The notes under the pieces are model-generated. The model saw nothing but the letters and a program-made list of their open reading frames with translations. It was not told the origin of the DNA and searched no databases. Positions 12,801 to 27,800 of a stretch of DNA of 64,000 nucleotides are shown piece after piece; within the stretch, counting starts at the first letter, position 1; every line of letters starts with the position of its first letter. Position numbers and translations under genes: made by a program. The DNA lies in NCBI GenBank assembly GCA_008638375.1, contig CM018038.1, forward strand, positions 15,336,515-15,400,514, written 5' to 3'. This DNA is from Nyssa sinensis (Eukaryota > Streptophyta > Magnoliopsida > Cornales > Nyssaceae).

Positions 12801-15800
12801 CTATGTTCACATTCCTTATTCTATTTTCCACCTTCTACAGTCATTAAGAAAATTTACAAGTATCAAATTTTTTGTGGTAGAAAAAAAAATTAAACAATCA
12901 AAAAATAATTAGCCCAATTATATTTCTATTGAAGCATTAAGCTTCCCATATGTGTCTTAAATACATAAATCCTATCAGTAACTCAATCATCAAAAAATGC
13001 CCAGCTGAAAAAATCAAAACTCAGAGGATATACCAAGAAAAGGTAAAATAAGCCATCTAACTGCAGATTAAAACCCACTGACCTTTTCTGGAAACATGGA
13101 AGTGTACTTTGTAATAGACGAAAGTGATGCTTGTTTCTTTTGTGGCCTTTTTGCAGTGGCAGATTCAAAGGTAGACCCTACCACTGCATCAGTATGAGAA
13201 TAGGTGTCAGATGAACTCTTCTTTTTAAGAAACAGCTCCTCATTTAAGTTTAAAGCAACTTCTCCACTTGAAATATCCATGTCTTTAATAATTACACCTG
13301 CATCCCTGCAGCCAGAAGAAGTAAATTAAAAAAATATGTATATTAGTTGAAAACTGAGCGCTGGCATAATCACAGTAAATTTACCTTTTTCCTTTATTTT
13401 TTTCCCCTGTGCAAATCACCATGGGCTTGAGGGGAGATGATTTTACCTTAAAAGCTAGATAAAATTTACAATTTCAACCTGATGATAAAATCTGGCCATG
13501 CTTTTTGGTTGCTGGGCTAGGGTTGACAGTTAGAGACCTTCAAAATCCAAGTAGATTCCCAAACAGACAAAGATCTTTCTCTATTACCACAATTGATGAA
13601 CATTTCCTTCCTTTGATTTTGTGAGAATTATTATTTTTAAAAACAGGAAAACATAAAGCATGACTTAAATCCCACACTCTGCCAAACTCAGAGTATCAAA
13701 AGCTATAAAAGATTCCGTGTCATAAAATAAAGATGGACAAGCAATCTGAATGAACTGATCACCTTCCTAGTTTCATTCAAATAAAAAACACAAAATAACA
13801 CATTCAAAGAAAGAAAACCAGACCAAAAGAATGATGGGTAGTGTGAAGCCTAATAATGCTATACACTCGACCACGTGTCTTGTGGAGAATTTTTGGTAAG
13901 GGTATTTTGGTAATTTCACACTTGTAACCTGTAGCCCTAATTCTATATGTAGAGGGTTGGCTGCCTCGTAAATGCACAGAGAGCTACTAAAACAGAACAT
14001 TTTATTTGAGGGCGCCTATCAATGTACTCCGTAACTCCTGCCTTAGATTATAGCGAAAAACTCAGTATCTCCATAGACATAACCCTAGTATTGGGTGAAC
14101 CACGAAAATATGATGTTCTTTTATGTTCTTTAAAATTTGTTTCTTTCTCGTTTTTCCATCTCTCAGATCCTGAGTAGGGATTTTTCCCTAACAAAGAATT
14201 GGCCAGTTCCACCAATTTTAAAAGAAACCTATTAGAGATATAGAGCTGCAGGAACCTAAATACTATGGTCTTAAACAGTGAGAGTGTCTCAGGGAGCTCT
14301 TTGAGAATCCTAATTAAGTTCAGTTTTTAAAATATATCTACTTATAAAAAATTAAAAAAAAAAAAAACTAGTTTGGAAACCAAAAATCAAACCTAGATTC
14401 GCAAGCCAAAATGGTTTTATTCGCAATGAAATCAAATAGAGAACATTCCAACAGACTCGAGCAAGGCAGCTATTTGGATTGTAAATTTTCATGTTTTAGA
14501 ACCAACCTTTTGTTTTAGGACACATTATCTAATTTTTCTTAAGAAAACCAAAAGAATCATTCTGGTTTCTTTATAAGAGAAAATTACTACCCAATGTAGA
14601 TCCAACCTGGCACCCAAATTGATGGGGGAAACATTGGGTGATGGCCTATTGACAAAAAAATAAATACCAACTTTTGACCAGCCATTTCTTCATCATATTG
14701 TGCTTCATTCTACCATAACAATATCATTCGGTATTTTTAAGCAAAAGCCAAGCACTGACCTAAATTACCCTATTTGAAACCAAAAAAGTGAAAGAACACT
14801 AGACTTCAATTACTCTGCTTTAGCTAAACCTGTCTACTTTTTGAGAAATTATCTAAAAGTATCAATTCAATATTAAGCAAAAATGAAAAAGAGAGAAGGT
14901 ATTCAAAAGACGAACTGTGCTTTGAGCAATCACAAGCAGAATTTAGCAGACTTCTAAGTGAAAAAGTTGAAACTCCAACCAAAGTTTAAAAATGTGAATT
15001 TATAATTAATTCGAAAGTTTAATCCAAATCTGAAAATTTCCATACTCCTGAATTTTCAACTAAATCTGAAAAACCTAATTATTTATAGTTAGACCAAATT
15101 TCAATTTCAACCAAATTACAATTATTCAGCTGAATCCCTAAATAATTTTAAAACAGCCATTTATGTTGCATTCCAAATCCCAATTTTTCAGAATTAACTT
15201 AACATTCCAGATTACTGCAAAATTTCCCCTGATATAATTTAGTTCCTTAAAATTCATGCATCTAATCAGAATCCAAATTCGCATACACTGAGTGGTTACT
15301 GGTTACTAACAATTTAGGGAGGAGGTGAAGATGGGGATAACTCACCTTTATAAGCGATTGTACTATAAGATATTTGGTAAGAGGCCTCTACTAAATGGCA
15401 TTTATTTTGGCTCTATTTCAAGTGAGGTTAAGGAGTGCTAGAAAGTATATTCTCTAAAGAGGAGGGTGTAGAAAGCAACAAAGGATTTGAATGAAGATAA
15501 GCCCCCCGGTCCAAATTGTATGAATATGGCCACTTTTCAACAATGTTATAATTTTTTTTAAAGTAAAAATTTGTATTATAAACAAATTCGCTAGAGGGGG
15601 CAAAACTTATGTACCAAAAATACTGAGAGCTACATATGACCCTCAATACAAATTAGCTCTCCCAAAAAATCCAAAAAAAAAAAAAAGGGGGATATTTCCC
15701 TATGTCCTAAAAATGATAATTATCTAAAATATGTTTCTTTAATTTATGAAGAGGTAGCTCTATCTCCTCAAAAGCACAACAATAGTGTTCTAACCAAATA

Positions 15801-18800
15801 CTCCACATTACACACACAGCAGCTGCCCTCCGTGCATGCCTATGTCTGTTTGTCGGGCAAGCCGCATCCCAACTAGCCAGAAGCTCCTTCACCATTCTAG
15901 GCATAACCCAAAAGACTCCAAAAACAATATAAAGCATGGCCCACACATCCTTAGCAACGGGACAATAAAGAAGGAGATGGCTAGTACATTCCTCTGCATT
16001 TTCACACATACAGCACCAGTTATCAATTAGGGAGAATCTTCCCTTTCTCCTCAAATTATCCAATGTGAGAATCAACTCTAAAGTCGCTGTCCACACAAAC
16101 ACACAAAAAGAGACTTTTAAGGGAACCTTAAGACTTCCAAATGTCTCCCATGGAAAACCAATTCCAGTGTCCCCACATAACTGTAGGGATTTTCAGGACC
16201 GGCTGTATACAATTGGAGGCCTAAAACGATAAAGTGACAGTTCCAAATGAGACATTTTTTAATATTAATATAATTTTTCAGCTTGTATATATATTATATT
16301 AATTTTGTAATATAAAATTTAATTATTTTTCAACAATGAATAGTTATATATTGAATAAAACTCTAACAATAGAGTTTTTACATAATTTTTTTTATCTAAA
16401 TAAATAAAAATAAAAGATTAGAGTACAATATGTATAAAATTCTATTAATAGAATAAGTCTTTTTTCATGAAGTCTTTATGGGGTCTTTTCTATAGAATTA
16501 GATTTTTTATTGTGCTTAAACTTTTAATTTGATTATACAATAAATACATAAAATTTGGGATTTTTTTATATAGTTAGACTTTTATTAATCTTAGACTTCC
16601 AATTTAATTATACTATAGATACATAAAATTTGGAGCCTTCTATTTGAGTGGGGCCTAAAGTGATTGCTTTGTTGGCTTCATGGTTGAGCCGGCCCTAGGG
16701 ATTTTGAGCATAATAACAATGCTACATCTATAACTTTGATTATGAAGAAAGGGGGAGCGATGGATATAAAAGATGTCAAGCAAATAAATCTAGTGGGCAG
16801 TGTGCATAAGTAAACTCTAGAGGTATTGACCTTTCGATTAGGAACTTTGTGGAGGGAATCACCTAAAAACCGTAAAATGCCTTTATGGGTGAAAGAGAAA
16901 CTTTGGATGTGGCTTTAGAGGTGAATAAGTGTCTGGATTCCAAAATTAGAAGTGAGGAACCAAGGGCAATTTGTAAATTAGATATTAAGAAAGCCTATGA
17001 CCACATGAATTGGGATTGTTTACTCTATTTGATGGTTTGCTTTTGGGGAGAGATGAAGGAAGTGGATAACTACATGCATCTCAATGGTTAGATTTCCATT
17101 CTAATTAACAGAACCCCCACAAATTTATTTGGGAGTTTGAGGTTTTAAGACAGAGAACCTCTCCCATAAGCTTTTTCTCATGGTTATCAAGACCTTTAGT
17201 AATGCTAGGCAAAGTAGTGACTAGAAGCATGGTGAGGGGATTTTTTCAGTGAGAGTGTGGGAAGGGTTCTTATCAAAGTCTCTCACCTTCTCCATGCAAA
17301 TGACACCATCATCCTTTGTGGGCCAAGCAGGAGCAATTGAGATTTCTTTGACGTGTCCTAATGTGTTTTGAGGCATTTTCAAGCTTAATAGTGAATTGGA
17401 AAAAGAGTGAATTGATCCCTATCGGAAAGGTGGTGTATGTGACCAATGTAGAAGAAAGCCTGGGTTGTAAAGTGAGTGCTTTCCCAACACCATATTTAGG
17501 GTTCCCTTTGGGTTCTTCCTTCAAGGCCAAGGAAATTCAAGATTCTATGGTAAGAAGGCTAGAGAAGAGGTTAATGTGGTGGAAAGATAATAATCTCATC
17601 AAAAGCACCCTCTTAGCCTCTCAGCATACTTTATGTCTGTTTTATGGTGGGCGATGGGAGTAGAGTTACTTTTCGAATTAGTTATAGTGCAAAGACATGC
17701 CCCTTATAGAGGTGTTCATGACTTTCTTTAGTATTGCTTCGGACAAGGAAGCGTACATTATTGAGCATCTATGATTTTCAGAGTTCGGTGTAGTGATAGA
17801 GAATGAGTCAATGACAACACCCGTTAAAAAGTGTATAAAAGGCGTGGATTGGATGGTTCCAAGGCCCAAGCCTTAATTTGTCATATGCCAGATGACATAA
17901 GGCCCACTTGGGATTTTGACTAAACATACACCGGATCATATAAGGCTTTGTGGGCCTATTAATTAAATGAAACAACACTTTTTTTTTTTTTTTTTTGATA
18001 AGTAAAATTTGTATATATAGTGGTGCCCAAGAAGGGCATCAAGGGCAAAAAACCCCAAAAAATTACAACTGCTTAAGGGAATCCAAAAAATCTACAAAAG
18101 AAGAGACATTTACAGGAAAAGCCTCTTTGGCCCAAAAAAATAACAAACGCAAAAAAGAGTCTTTGAAGAGAGGAGTAGCGAGCTCCAAGTCTGCAAAAAC
18201 TCTGTTGTTCCTTTCTGTCCAAATACTCCACATGAGACAAATAGGGGCAATTCTCCAAACTCTCCTTATTTCCTTTGGGAGTTTGCAACCATCCCAAGTG
18301 AACAGGAGATCTTTAACTGTGCCAGACATCACCCAAGAGATCCCAAACAAAGCAAAAATAATGTTCCAACAGCTCCAGGAGGCTTGACAGTGAATAAGCA
18401 AGTGATCCGCCCTTTCCTCCTTGCTCTTACAAAAATAGCATCTGCTAGCCAAAGAAAAACCTCTTTTTTTCAGGTTGTCCGCCGTTAAGATTGCCTTCCA
18501 AGAAGCTTCCCAAGCAAAAAATGAGGCTTTAGGGGGAACTTTAGAATTCCAAACAATCTTCCACGGAAAGGGAGAGCTAACTGGGTCCAGTAAGCTTTTG
18601 TAGTAAGAACGGACCGAAAATGAATGCTTATCCAGACTCCAAATTCTCTCATCCTCCCTATCCTCTCTAGCACGATAGCCGTTGAGGCAGCGAAAGAAGG
18701 AGTCCACCTCTTCAAGCTCCCAGTCAAAAAATGCCCTCCTAAAGCGAGGAGCCCAGATGAAAGTGTTACCAACCCTTTCCCACAGATCGCTTGCCCAGGC

Positions 18801-21800
18801 CTCTTTGTTGTCAGCTAAGCTGTATAGGTTAGGGAATTTCACCCTCAGCGACTCATCCCCGGTCCAGGCGTCATCCCAAAATTTCACCCGACCACCATTG
18901 CCGATGACAAAGCGGCATCTATCCCTAAAGATTGGCCATCCACCTCTAATGGATCCCCAAATACCACATCCTCGAGGCCCCTCCACAGTACCCGAGAACC
19001 ACCCTCCTACATCACACCCATATTTAGCGGCAATGGTCTCCCGCCAGAGCTCCCCATTACTGACCCCAAATCTCCAAAGCCATTTCCCTAAAAGAGCAAT
19101 GTTGAAGGTACACAAGTCTTTTATCCCTAGACCCCCGTGAGTCACCGGCTTCTTAATTTTATCCCATGCAACCAGATGAATCTTTTTGTTCTCACCATCA
19201 TGACCCCATAAGAAATCCCTCTGAATCTTCTCGAGCCTCCTGGCCACAGTCTTTGGAATAGGGAAAAGGGACATGAAATAGGTTGGAAGATTGGCTAGGG
19301 CGCTTTTGACAAGGGTGAGCCTGCCTCCCTTAGACAAAAACTGGGCTTTCCATCCTGACAACTTGCTGAGAAATCTTCCAACCACTGGATCCCACACCCC
19401 AACAGAACGCGGAGAAGCCCCCAACAGAAGACCCAGATAACTTGAGGGGAAACTACCCACTCTGCAACCCAATGTGCTGGCAAGCACATCCAACTCTGGA
19501 ATCAGCCCAATCGGAGAAATACTGCTTTTTGCAAGATTAATCCGCAATCCTGACACTGCTTCAAAACAAACAAGAATGCACCGGACAAAACGAAGCTGAC
19601 GGACTGAGGAGTCACAGAAAATGATGGTATCGTCGGCAAACAAAAGATGGGAAATAACAACACCACCGCCTCGGCTGGACCCCACCTGAAAACCTTTGAC
19701 AAGACCAAACTCTTCTGCACGCATCAGAAAACGACTCAAGGCCTCCATAACAATCACAAAGAGAAAGGGGGAAAGAGGATCACCCTGTCTCAATCCTCTG
19801 TGAGAACGGAAGAAACCCGCTAGGGAGCCGTTGATGAGCACCGAGAAGGAGGCTGTGGAAATGCAGGACTGGATCCACATTCTCCATTTGACCCCAAATC
19901 CCATCTTAGCCATCATACTCAATAAGAAGCTCCAATTAACATGGTCAAAAGCCTTCTCAATATCCAGCTTACAAACAAGGCCCTTCCTTTTCTGCTTTAT
20001 CCTATGGTCAATGCATTCATTAGCAGTGAGAGCCGCATCCAGAATTTGACGGCCTTCTACAAAAGCATGCTGACTGGGGGAGATAATACTGTCCATAATC
20101 TTCTTCATCCTTAAAGAGAGAACCTTTGAAATCAGCTTATACACACTGCCCACAAGACTAATAGGACGAAACTCCTTGATGTTAGAAGCTCCTTCCTTTT
20201 TTGGAATGAGGGCTATGAACGACGCATTGAGGCTACGCTCAAAACCCCCTTCCCTGTGGAAAGCCTCAAAAACCGCCAAAATATCTGCTTTCAGGACACC
20301 CCAGCATTTTTTAAGAAAAGCCATAGTGAAGCCGTCAGGACCTGGTGCTTTGTCTCCATTGCAAGCCTCTAGAGCGCTCACCACTTCATCTTCCGAAAAG
20401 GGGATCTCTAAATTAGCGGAAACATCCCCAGTCAGACTATCCAAGCATAGATCATCCACCCCCGGTCTCCAATTGTACGGTTCGGAGTAAAGGCTAGAGA
20501 AGAAATCAACGATGCCTGTTCTAATGGAATCATTCTCAGTGAGCACATGATCACCAATAGCAATGGAGGAAATGAGGTTCCTCCTGTGGTGAGAGGAAGC
20601 TGTTCTATGGAAGAATTTAGTATTACGGTCACCTTCTCTAAGCCAAAGAGCCCTAGATTTCTGTCTCCAATGGATCTCCTCCATCTTGAGAATCTTCCCA
20701 ATCTGACCCTTCAGACCTTCCCTCTCTACCCTTTTCTCAGTAGAGAGAGAGCCTAATTGATCCTCCCTATCTAGCTCCAAAAGGGAAGCCAGCAAGGACT
20801 GCTTGCTAGCCTGGAGAGAGCCAAAAGTCTCATGGTTCCATTTCTTCAAATCTTCTTTAAGGAGCTTCATTTTCCTGGCAAGGCAGAAGCTAGGAGACCC
20901 GGATACACTATAAGAATCCCACCAATTCTTCACCAACTCCTCGAAACCAGCAACTTCAAGCCACATGTTCTCAAATCTGAAGGGACTCTTTCCAGCGCTA
21001 AAGCCCCCGCAAGTCAGCATGATGGGGTGATGGTCAGAACAGGGCCTCGGGAGACACTTTTGAGAGATACCTGGAAAAGCATCCTCCCAGATGTGAGAGA
21101 CCAAAAATCTATCCAACCGAGACATCGTCAGCTGATTATCACCCCTAGTCCAAGTGAATCTACCCCCTTCCAAGCGGAGGTCCACCAAACTTTGGGAGTT
21201 AATAAATTCGTTAAAGCTTCTCATAGCCGAAGTCAGCCTCCCACCCTCCAATCTTTCATCTGGGCTCCGAACAACGTTGAAATCCCCCCCTATACACCAA
21301 GGAACTTGCCAAGAAGACAGCGAAGATTGAAGCTCGTCCCAGAATAAACTCCTACGACCATGAATCACCGGCCCGTAGATGCCACAGAAACCCCACATTA
21401 AAGCATTGGAAATTAATTCAAATTTGCAAGAGATGGAGAACTCTCCCACTCTATGCTCAATACAGTTGATCAACCGTAGGTCCCATGCTACTAAGATACC
21501 TCCTGCCATCCCTTGGGCATCCAAAGCAACCCACTTAATCCATCTGGATCCCCAAATGGAACGAATAAAGGATCTCGAAATACTCCCCAACTTAGTTTCC
21601 TGAAGGCATATGAGTGCAGGCCTCCAGTCCCGTAAAAGACCTTTGATAACTGCCCGCTTGTCTGGATCATTTAAGCCCCTCACATTCCAGGATAAAATTT
21701 TTAAATGCATAGAAACTAAAACGTCACGGTGCCGTCAGTGAGAGCCTCCATCTCCTTGCAGCCTTTCTCAAATTCATTTCATCACCTGACAAGTTCATTC

Positions 21801-24800
21801 CACCTAGACCACTAGGGAATAGGAAGAGACTTTTGCATTAAACATTTTGTGGAGTTTATAAATTGGTGTAACTTTAAGACTTTGAACCACGAACGAGAAT
21901 ACAAAAATTTTCAGCTTTCAAGCACTCAAGGTTTGAGTGATGCAACCTATTTCATTGGTGTGATGCCAAAGAGGATCTAGGTGTGAGGCATAGACTTCTC
22001 TCCTTCTACCTCTTCTTCTTTTTCTATCTATCTTTGCTATAATTTTATTATAAATTACCAAACAGCCTCAATTTTACTGTTACAGACTTAAATAGTCTTC
22101 GCTTCTTTGTATTCCACCACCCTTAATACAGTCCTACTATTGTCCGACATAAGGGGTAGCACTGTCTACACGATCAGGTAGGACTTTTAGTCACATCCAG
22201 ATCTCAAGTCATGCATACATTATCCACTAATGATGGTGCAATCATTAGCGAAAAACTATCCTCCAAGAATCAGCTACTATTACAAACTTATCTACTTCTT
22301 TCAATTTGCATCAATCACCACATCAGCAGAAAATCTCACATTGAGTTAAGATCTTAGAAGACTCCACTAGAAGTTCATTGGCATCCACATCATCACAATC
22401 CCAATAAGCCACAAATTTCTCCCTAGCATTGACTTTTTTTTATTGGTAGGTCGCTATCCTTTTTTTACAGATAGAAACATAGAAATATATTATGGAAAAG
22501 AAAAAGGATCCATACCCAAGGGTGGAGGATGAAAAATCATCCTAAAAAATCTCCGCACCACAACAACATAGAGTATGAAAAGAAAGAAGAAAATGAAATT
22601 AATTATAAAAATAAAATCACCTAGAACCCCTACAAATCCCATCTCATAATGTCCTCTAAAATACTCCAAGGTTGCATCCCTGCATCTGAACAAGAAATCT
22701 GCCCTCTTGTAGCCTATTTAGGAATCCAAGAAATCAAATTTAGTTCTTTGGAGAGCTATTTTAACTCAAGACAATCTCCAAAGAAGAGGGTTTTCCTTGG
22801 CAAATAGGTGTGTGATGTGTTGGGAGGAGGAAGGGCATATTGATCATCTATTGCTTCCTTGTTCATTTGCGAGAGATATTTGGCAACTGTGTTTATTGCT
22901 GTTTGGTTTTTTGTGGGTGATGCCTCGGTTGGTTGAAGGTGCGGTTAGAATGTGGCACAGATCTCGGGTGGAGCGTGATGTAAAGCGGGCATGGAGGCTC
23001 ATTCCTCTTTGTATTTTTTGGGGCATATGGAGAGAGAGAAATAGTAGAATTTTTGAAGGGGAATTTACAACCCCTTGTAGACTCAAAGATAGGATCTTAC
23101 ACCTTTTGTATTTTTGGGTGCTAGAAGCTTACGTCTAGATTCTTTTGTAGTCTTTTTGGGGGGTATAAAATCATGATGTAATTGTTTCTTTGCCCTTCTC
23201 GGGCTTCTATGAAATCTTCATTTATCTATCAGAAAAAATCCCTCAATGGATAAATAATTCCTATTATGTCGGATGACATGATGGATCCATTGTTTATGCC
23301 ACATGGCAATGCAGCTGAAAAACACAAGTCCCTTTCTTTAATAAGGTATAAGTAGGGAAAACTCCAAAAGTAGGTTTTCCAGACAGACTTACCTCTACTA
23401 ACTATGTTTTATATAGACTGGAAGCGAGATAGAGAGTATACTGAGGTATACTGCTGCTACCAGAACTGAATAATGGTAGTTAGTGGATGGTTAGTTGACA
23501 GGTGTCTGGCCAGTAAAGTACTAGACAAAAACTAGTGCAGTAGTACTAGTGCCCTAGGCTATTTGATATAGCATAGCCACGGAGACTAATTGCATCAAGG
23601 TAAATCCCTGTTTATGAGTAAACCCCAACAGAGATAGGAAAACTGCCCAGCTGATTTATTGAGAGATTTCAGACCGTATTTGAGCTTCATATCAATGTCC
23701 CCAAAAGAAAGGAGTGCGCATGTGTGTTCCAACAATAACATCGAAAACCTAATTCATCTCCACATAAGATAGCCAAAGCATGGTTGAGCAACCAACATGA
23801 TGTATTTGCTGACATTCTAGATTTCCTTCATTTTCTTCGAGTTTTTTCTTTGTTTTGATGCATAAACTAATTTATTCAAAAAGGCCATAAAAGGTGGGCG
23901 CTCCCATGTACATGAAGGATGTACAAATAACATCAAAGACCCAAAAAAGAGAAAAGAAAACTCACTTCACTAACTAATTACCTTTTTCTTATAGGCTCTA
24001 ACTAATTGCATCATATGTATGGCACTCAAGAAGTACTCCCCACAATCCAAAATTATGAAGAATTCAAGAGAACCCTTCACTCTCAAAGAGTCCGCTATTC
24101 TCCATCAAGAAGTCTACAACTCCTCTCCTATCAAAAATACCAAAAAAGACAAAAAGAAGCTATAGCCCTCATCCACCTATCCCTCCAATGTCCTATCCAA
24201 CTCTTCAATAGCTCCAATATTGTCCCCAACATAAACCATTGCAAGCCAAATAGCGAAGAAGGTAAACATCAGACGTCTCAAACCACTGCACAATGTAGGA
24301 ATAGATGATTTACCAACTCCTCCTGCACTTTACATGTAATACAGATTAACCAAGCAAAAACCCCCCTTCATAAACTGCAGTCCAGACTCCAGACCCAAAA
24401 AGCCACCTTTAGGAGCCTTAGTCCGCCACATAAGTTTATGCCGAAATCCACCATCCAGCCTCCCACAGAGAGCAGCATAGTATGACTGAACACTAAAGAT
24501 GTCATCACTACTAGGCAGCCACTGCAAAGAATCCTCCATATTCAATCGAGGCTGACAACAACCTACTAATTCCTGCAAAGAAACCACCAAATCCACCTCC
24601 CAATCACTGAAGTTCCTTCAAAAAGGACCCCAAATCATTGGCATTGCTTCATTTTCATCGTACTTGTACATCCCATCAGCAAACAATCATTCATGTATTC
24701 CTAGGCTACTTGAACAATGTTTACATCAAATTTCATCCACAAAATTTATTACTTTTCTTGCATGGCCAAAATCCATAATTTCAGGCTTTCTGACAAATGA

Positions 24801-27800
24801 AGAAAAACAGAACACGAGTACCATATAATTCAGTATTATCTAGCTACACGACTTAGGCAGATAAACGCTTAGATTGGCATCTATACAGCAAGTAAGAGAC
24901 AGAGAATAATGAGACCCCAATTTAAATATGTGTAAAAAGAGAAAAGAAAAACCTACCTATCATGACCAAATTCACACGAAAGAGAAATTTCTTCACAGTT
25001 GAAAGGAGCAGAGGTCCTTTCTGTCATGCCAAAGGATGTCTGGCTAGCAGAAACATATCCACTAGGGTTAGAGTTGGACGACTGGTCGCAACTAACCCGT
25101 GACTCACCCAAGTGAACAACAATAGGCAAAAGGTGTAGCTTAACAAACAGAGTTGGCTTGGATCCACCATCTTTAGATATGTCCACTCCCAGTTCTTTAA
25201 CTTCAATAATAGCTTTGGGCATCTGCAACATTTCAATAGACAATTACAACATACACAAAGCCTTGTGGCTTGAAAGATGCCATAGCTCATAAGAAACCCA
25301 AAAAGTATGTATTAGAAAACAAATAAGAATACAGAGTGTTTCATACTTCAATTTTCTTTTTTTACAAGTAATAATTTCATTAAAGGCAGCAAGGGGGTGC
25401 ACCCATGTACAAAAAGACTGTACAAAACATGCTAACTTCCCAAAATCATGGAATAAAAAAAAGATGATAAAGAATCTACAGACAAAGAAGAACCCCCCAA
25501 AGCCTAAAAATAGAGGGAATTCGCCACCAAGGCTTTCACAGCCCAAACAGGAGACTTAACACCTCTAAAAACTCTATTGTTTCTCTCCCTCCAAATAGTC
25601 CACCAAATGCAAAGAGGGGTCATGCGCCAACTTCTTCCCATTCTCCTGTAAAAAAATCAGCCTCTCCAAGAGTTGACTAACTCCATCGCGGAACGTGGCA
25701 TTACCCAAAAGATCCCCAAGAAACCCAACAAAAGGGACCAAATAGACCAAGTGAAGGTGATCAACCGTCTCCTCTCCACATGTACAAAGACAACACCAAT
25801 TCACCTCTCCTTCTAAGGTTGTCCATGGTCAAATCCTCCCCCAAGCCGCCATGCAAGCAAAAACAACTTTAAAGGACCCTTCGATTTCCAGATAACTTTC
25901 CAAGGAAAATGTTGCCCCCCCCCCCCCCTCTCTCTCTCTCCAAGAAGCAAACAATAGTAAGATTTGACTGAGAAGTCTCCCTCCCTGTGAACCCAATCAA
26001 TTGTTTCAGACTTCAAATATTTAAACAATACCTACTTTAGCAAGTTAGTTACTTTCATAATATTATATTGACATCACAAGCTGAAACCAATTCAGACACA
26101 AAACATGTCCACCAACATAATAAAAGCTACAGAGATAAATGCAATCATGTGATTTTATTGTTGAGCCCACCATAAAGTTATTATTATACCATTCCCGTAA
26201 TACACTATCCATGCAACAAATAAAAAGAACTCTTAGTCATGGTCAATCATCATTTCTTGCAGATCTGTGGCATTTTTCCATTTTTTTGAAAAGTCAGATC
26301 CGTTGCATAATACCAATAACAACTTCACTTACAACTCAGAAAGTAAATATAATTAATGAGATAAGATGGTAATTTGAGAAGGAACTGTGAATTGGATAAA
26401 ATTCTAACTTCCTCAATGCCTGACAAGACCAAAACCCACTCTTTACTTCTAATCCCTTTAGGAGTTTTAGAATACTAACAACTAAGAAGTAAATATAATT
26501 AATGAGAGAAGAAGGTAATTTGAAAAGAACCTGTGAATTAGATAAATTCTAACTTCCTCAATGCCCGAAAAGACCAAAACCCTCTCTTTATGTAGTAAAT
26601 ATAATTTATGAGATAAGAATGCAATTTGAAAAGGAATTGTGAATTGGATAAAGTTCTAACTTCTTCAATGCCTGAAAAGACCAAAACCCTCTCTTTACTT
26701 CTAATCCATTGAGTAGTTTTAGAATTTAAAAAAAGAAACATAAATAAACATTTAATCCAAACGCCACCATGTTTTACTTGCTTTTTCTTATAAGTTCATT
26801 TGGAGTAAGATTAAAAAGGTCCAAAACATTTCTGGTTGCATATCTAAAATTTTGATTTCAACATTTATTAGGCTGTATGGTGACCGTGAGTCTAACACCA
26901 TGGCTAATCCTTTTTTAATAGACAATGGGTTTTTAATCCAAGTGTCCGCTCCAGACTGGCATCCAAGTTACCACTAGGCCAAGACACCAGCTAACCAAGA
27001 ATAATCTCACTAACCCTTTTCCCATGAAAAGCATTGAATCAGTCATTTTGCATATTTCGTGTGTACATGGGCGCACCCCGTTTTGGTGCCCTTTGATGAA
27101 TAATTACTCAACAAAAAATTAAAAAAAAAAAACAAGATAAAGAAATAATGAATATGTGAGATAGGATTTCAGAGAAATCATTTAGTCAGACACCACTTAC
27201 CTTCACAACCAACTCTGTAACAGAAACTGACAAAAATCTTGCAATGTTAGCCACAACCATCCACTTTCCTCTACCTGAAGTGCGAGGTTTTCGAGATCTA
27301 CTTTTCTTTGAGCTTTTAGTTGAAGGCCTCATTACAATTTCTAAGTCGCATATCAACACCTGCAGTTTTGGGTCCCTAGACATAAAACCAACCCCAAGTT
27401 TAACCAAGGACTGCCGTAAGCTGAGCCTGATTTCACCGACGGATACAGATTCAACAGCACCCTGTAAATTATCAAAGTCATAACATGAAAAACATGCTCA
27501 TATAGAGGCATCAATCTGCTATCAGATAAAAATATCATATTTCAACCCCTTACTTATGGAGAGAGAGAGAGTCAGCAGCAACATCTCCAACTAATTCACA
27601 TCCTTTTTTAAAACAAAAATTGCAGCTTGCTAAAGGGGACTTTTTGATACTTTTCAAAAAAAAAAATAATAATAACAGCAACAGAGATAAGGGGGAAAAT
27701 ATCCCCTATAAAATATAGCTCGCTGCTACCAAGGATGCATGGTTAACTGTACTATGCTAATTTCTCCCAGTCTTTGCAACAACATTTTGCTAAACCCACC

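Larger units (their letters stand above)
15310..17690 (+). mobile_element. Degenerate LINE, plus strand, interrupted by a LINE and a hAT element
   Basis: The left part (15310-15550) encodes the endonuclease/RT linker and the [12 protein letters not shown] motif. The right part (from about 16173, resuming after 16697) encodes the [36 protein letters not shown] and [17 protein letters not shown] segments of RT. It ends with [10 protein letters not shown] after an internal deletion near 17648. About 14 ORF2 codons are missing at the first insertion. Many stops. Confidence 0.8.

Noticed and set aside
15539..16726. 12-bp target duplication (aacaatgttata / aacaatgctaca) for the inserted minus-strand LINE
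   Set aside because: Both copies align to different places in the host LINE ORF2, so the likeness is coincidental.
17700..17880. Possible captured gene fragment next to the LINE end
   Set aside because: One frame looks protein-like ([14 protein letters not shown]) but has a stop, no recognised family and no supporting context.
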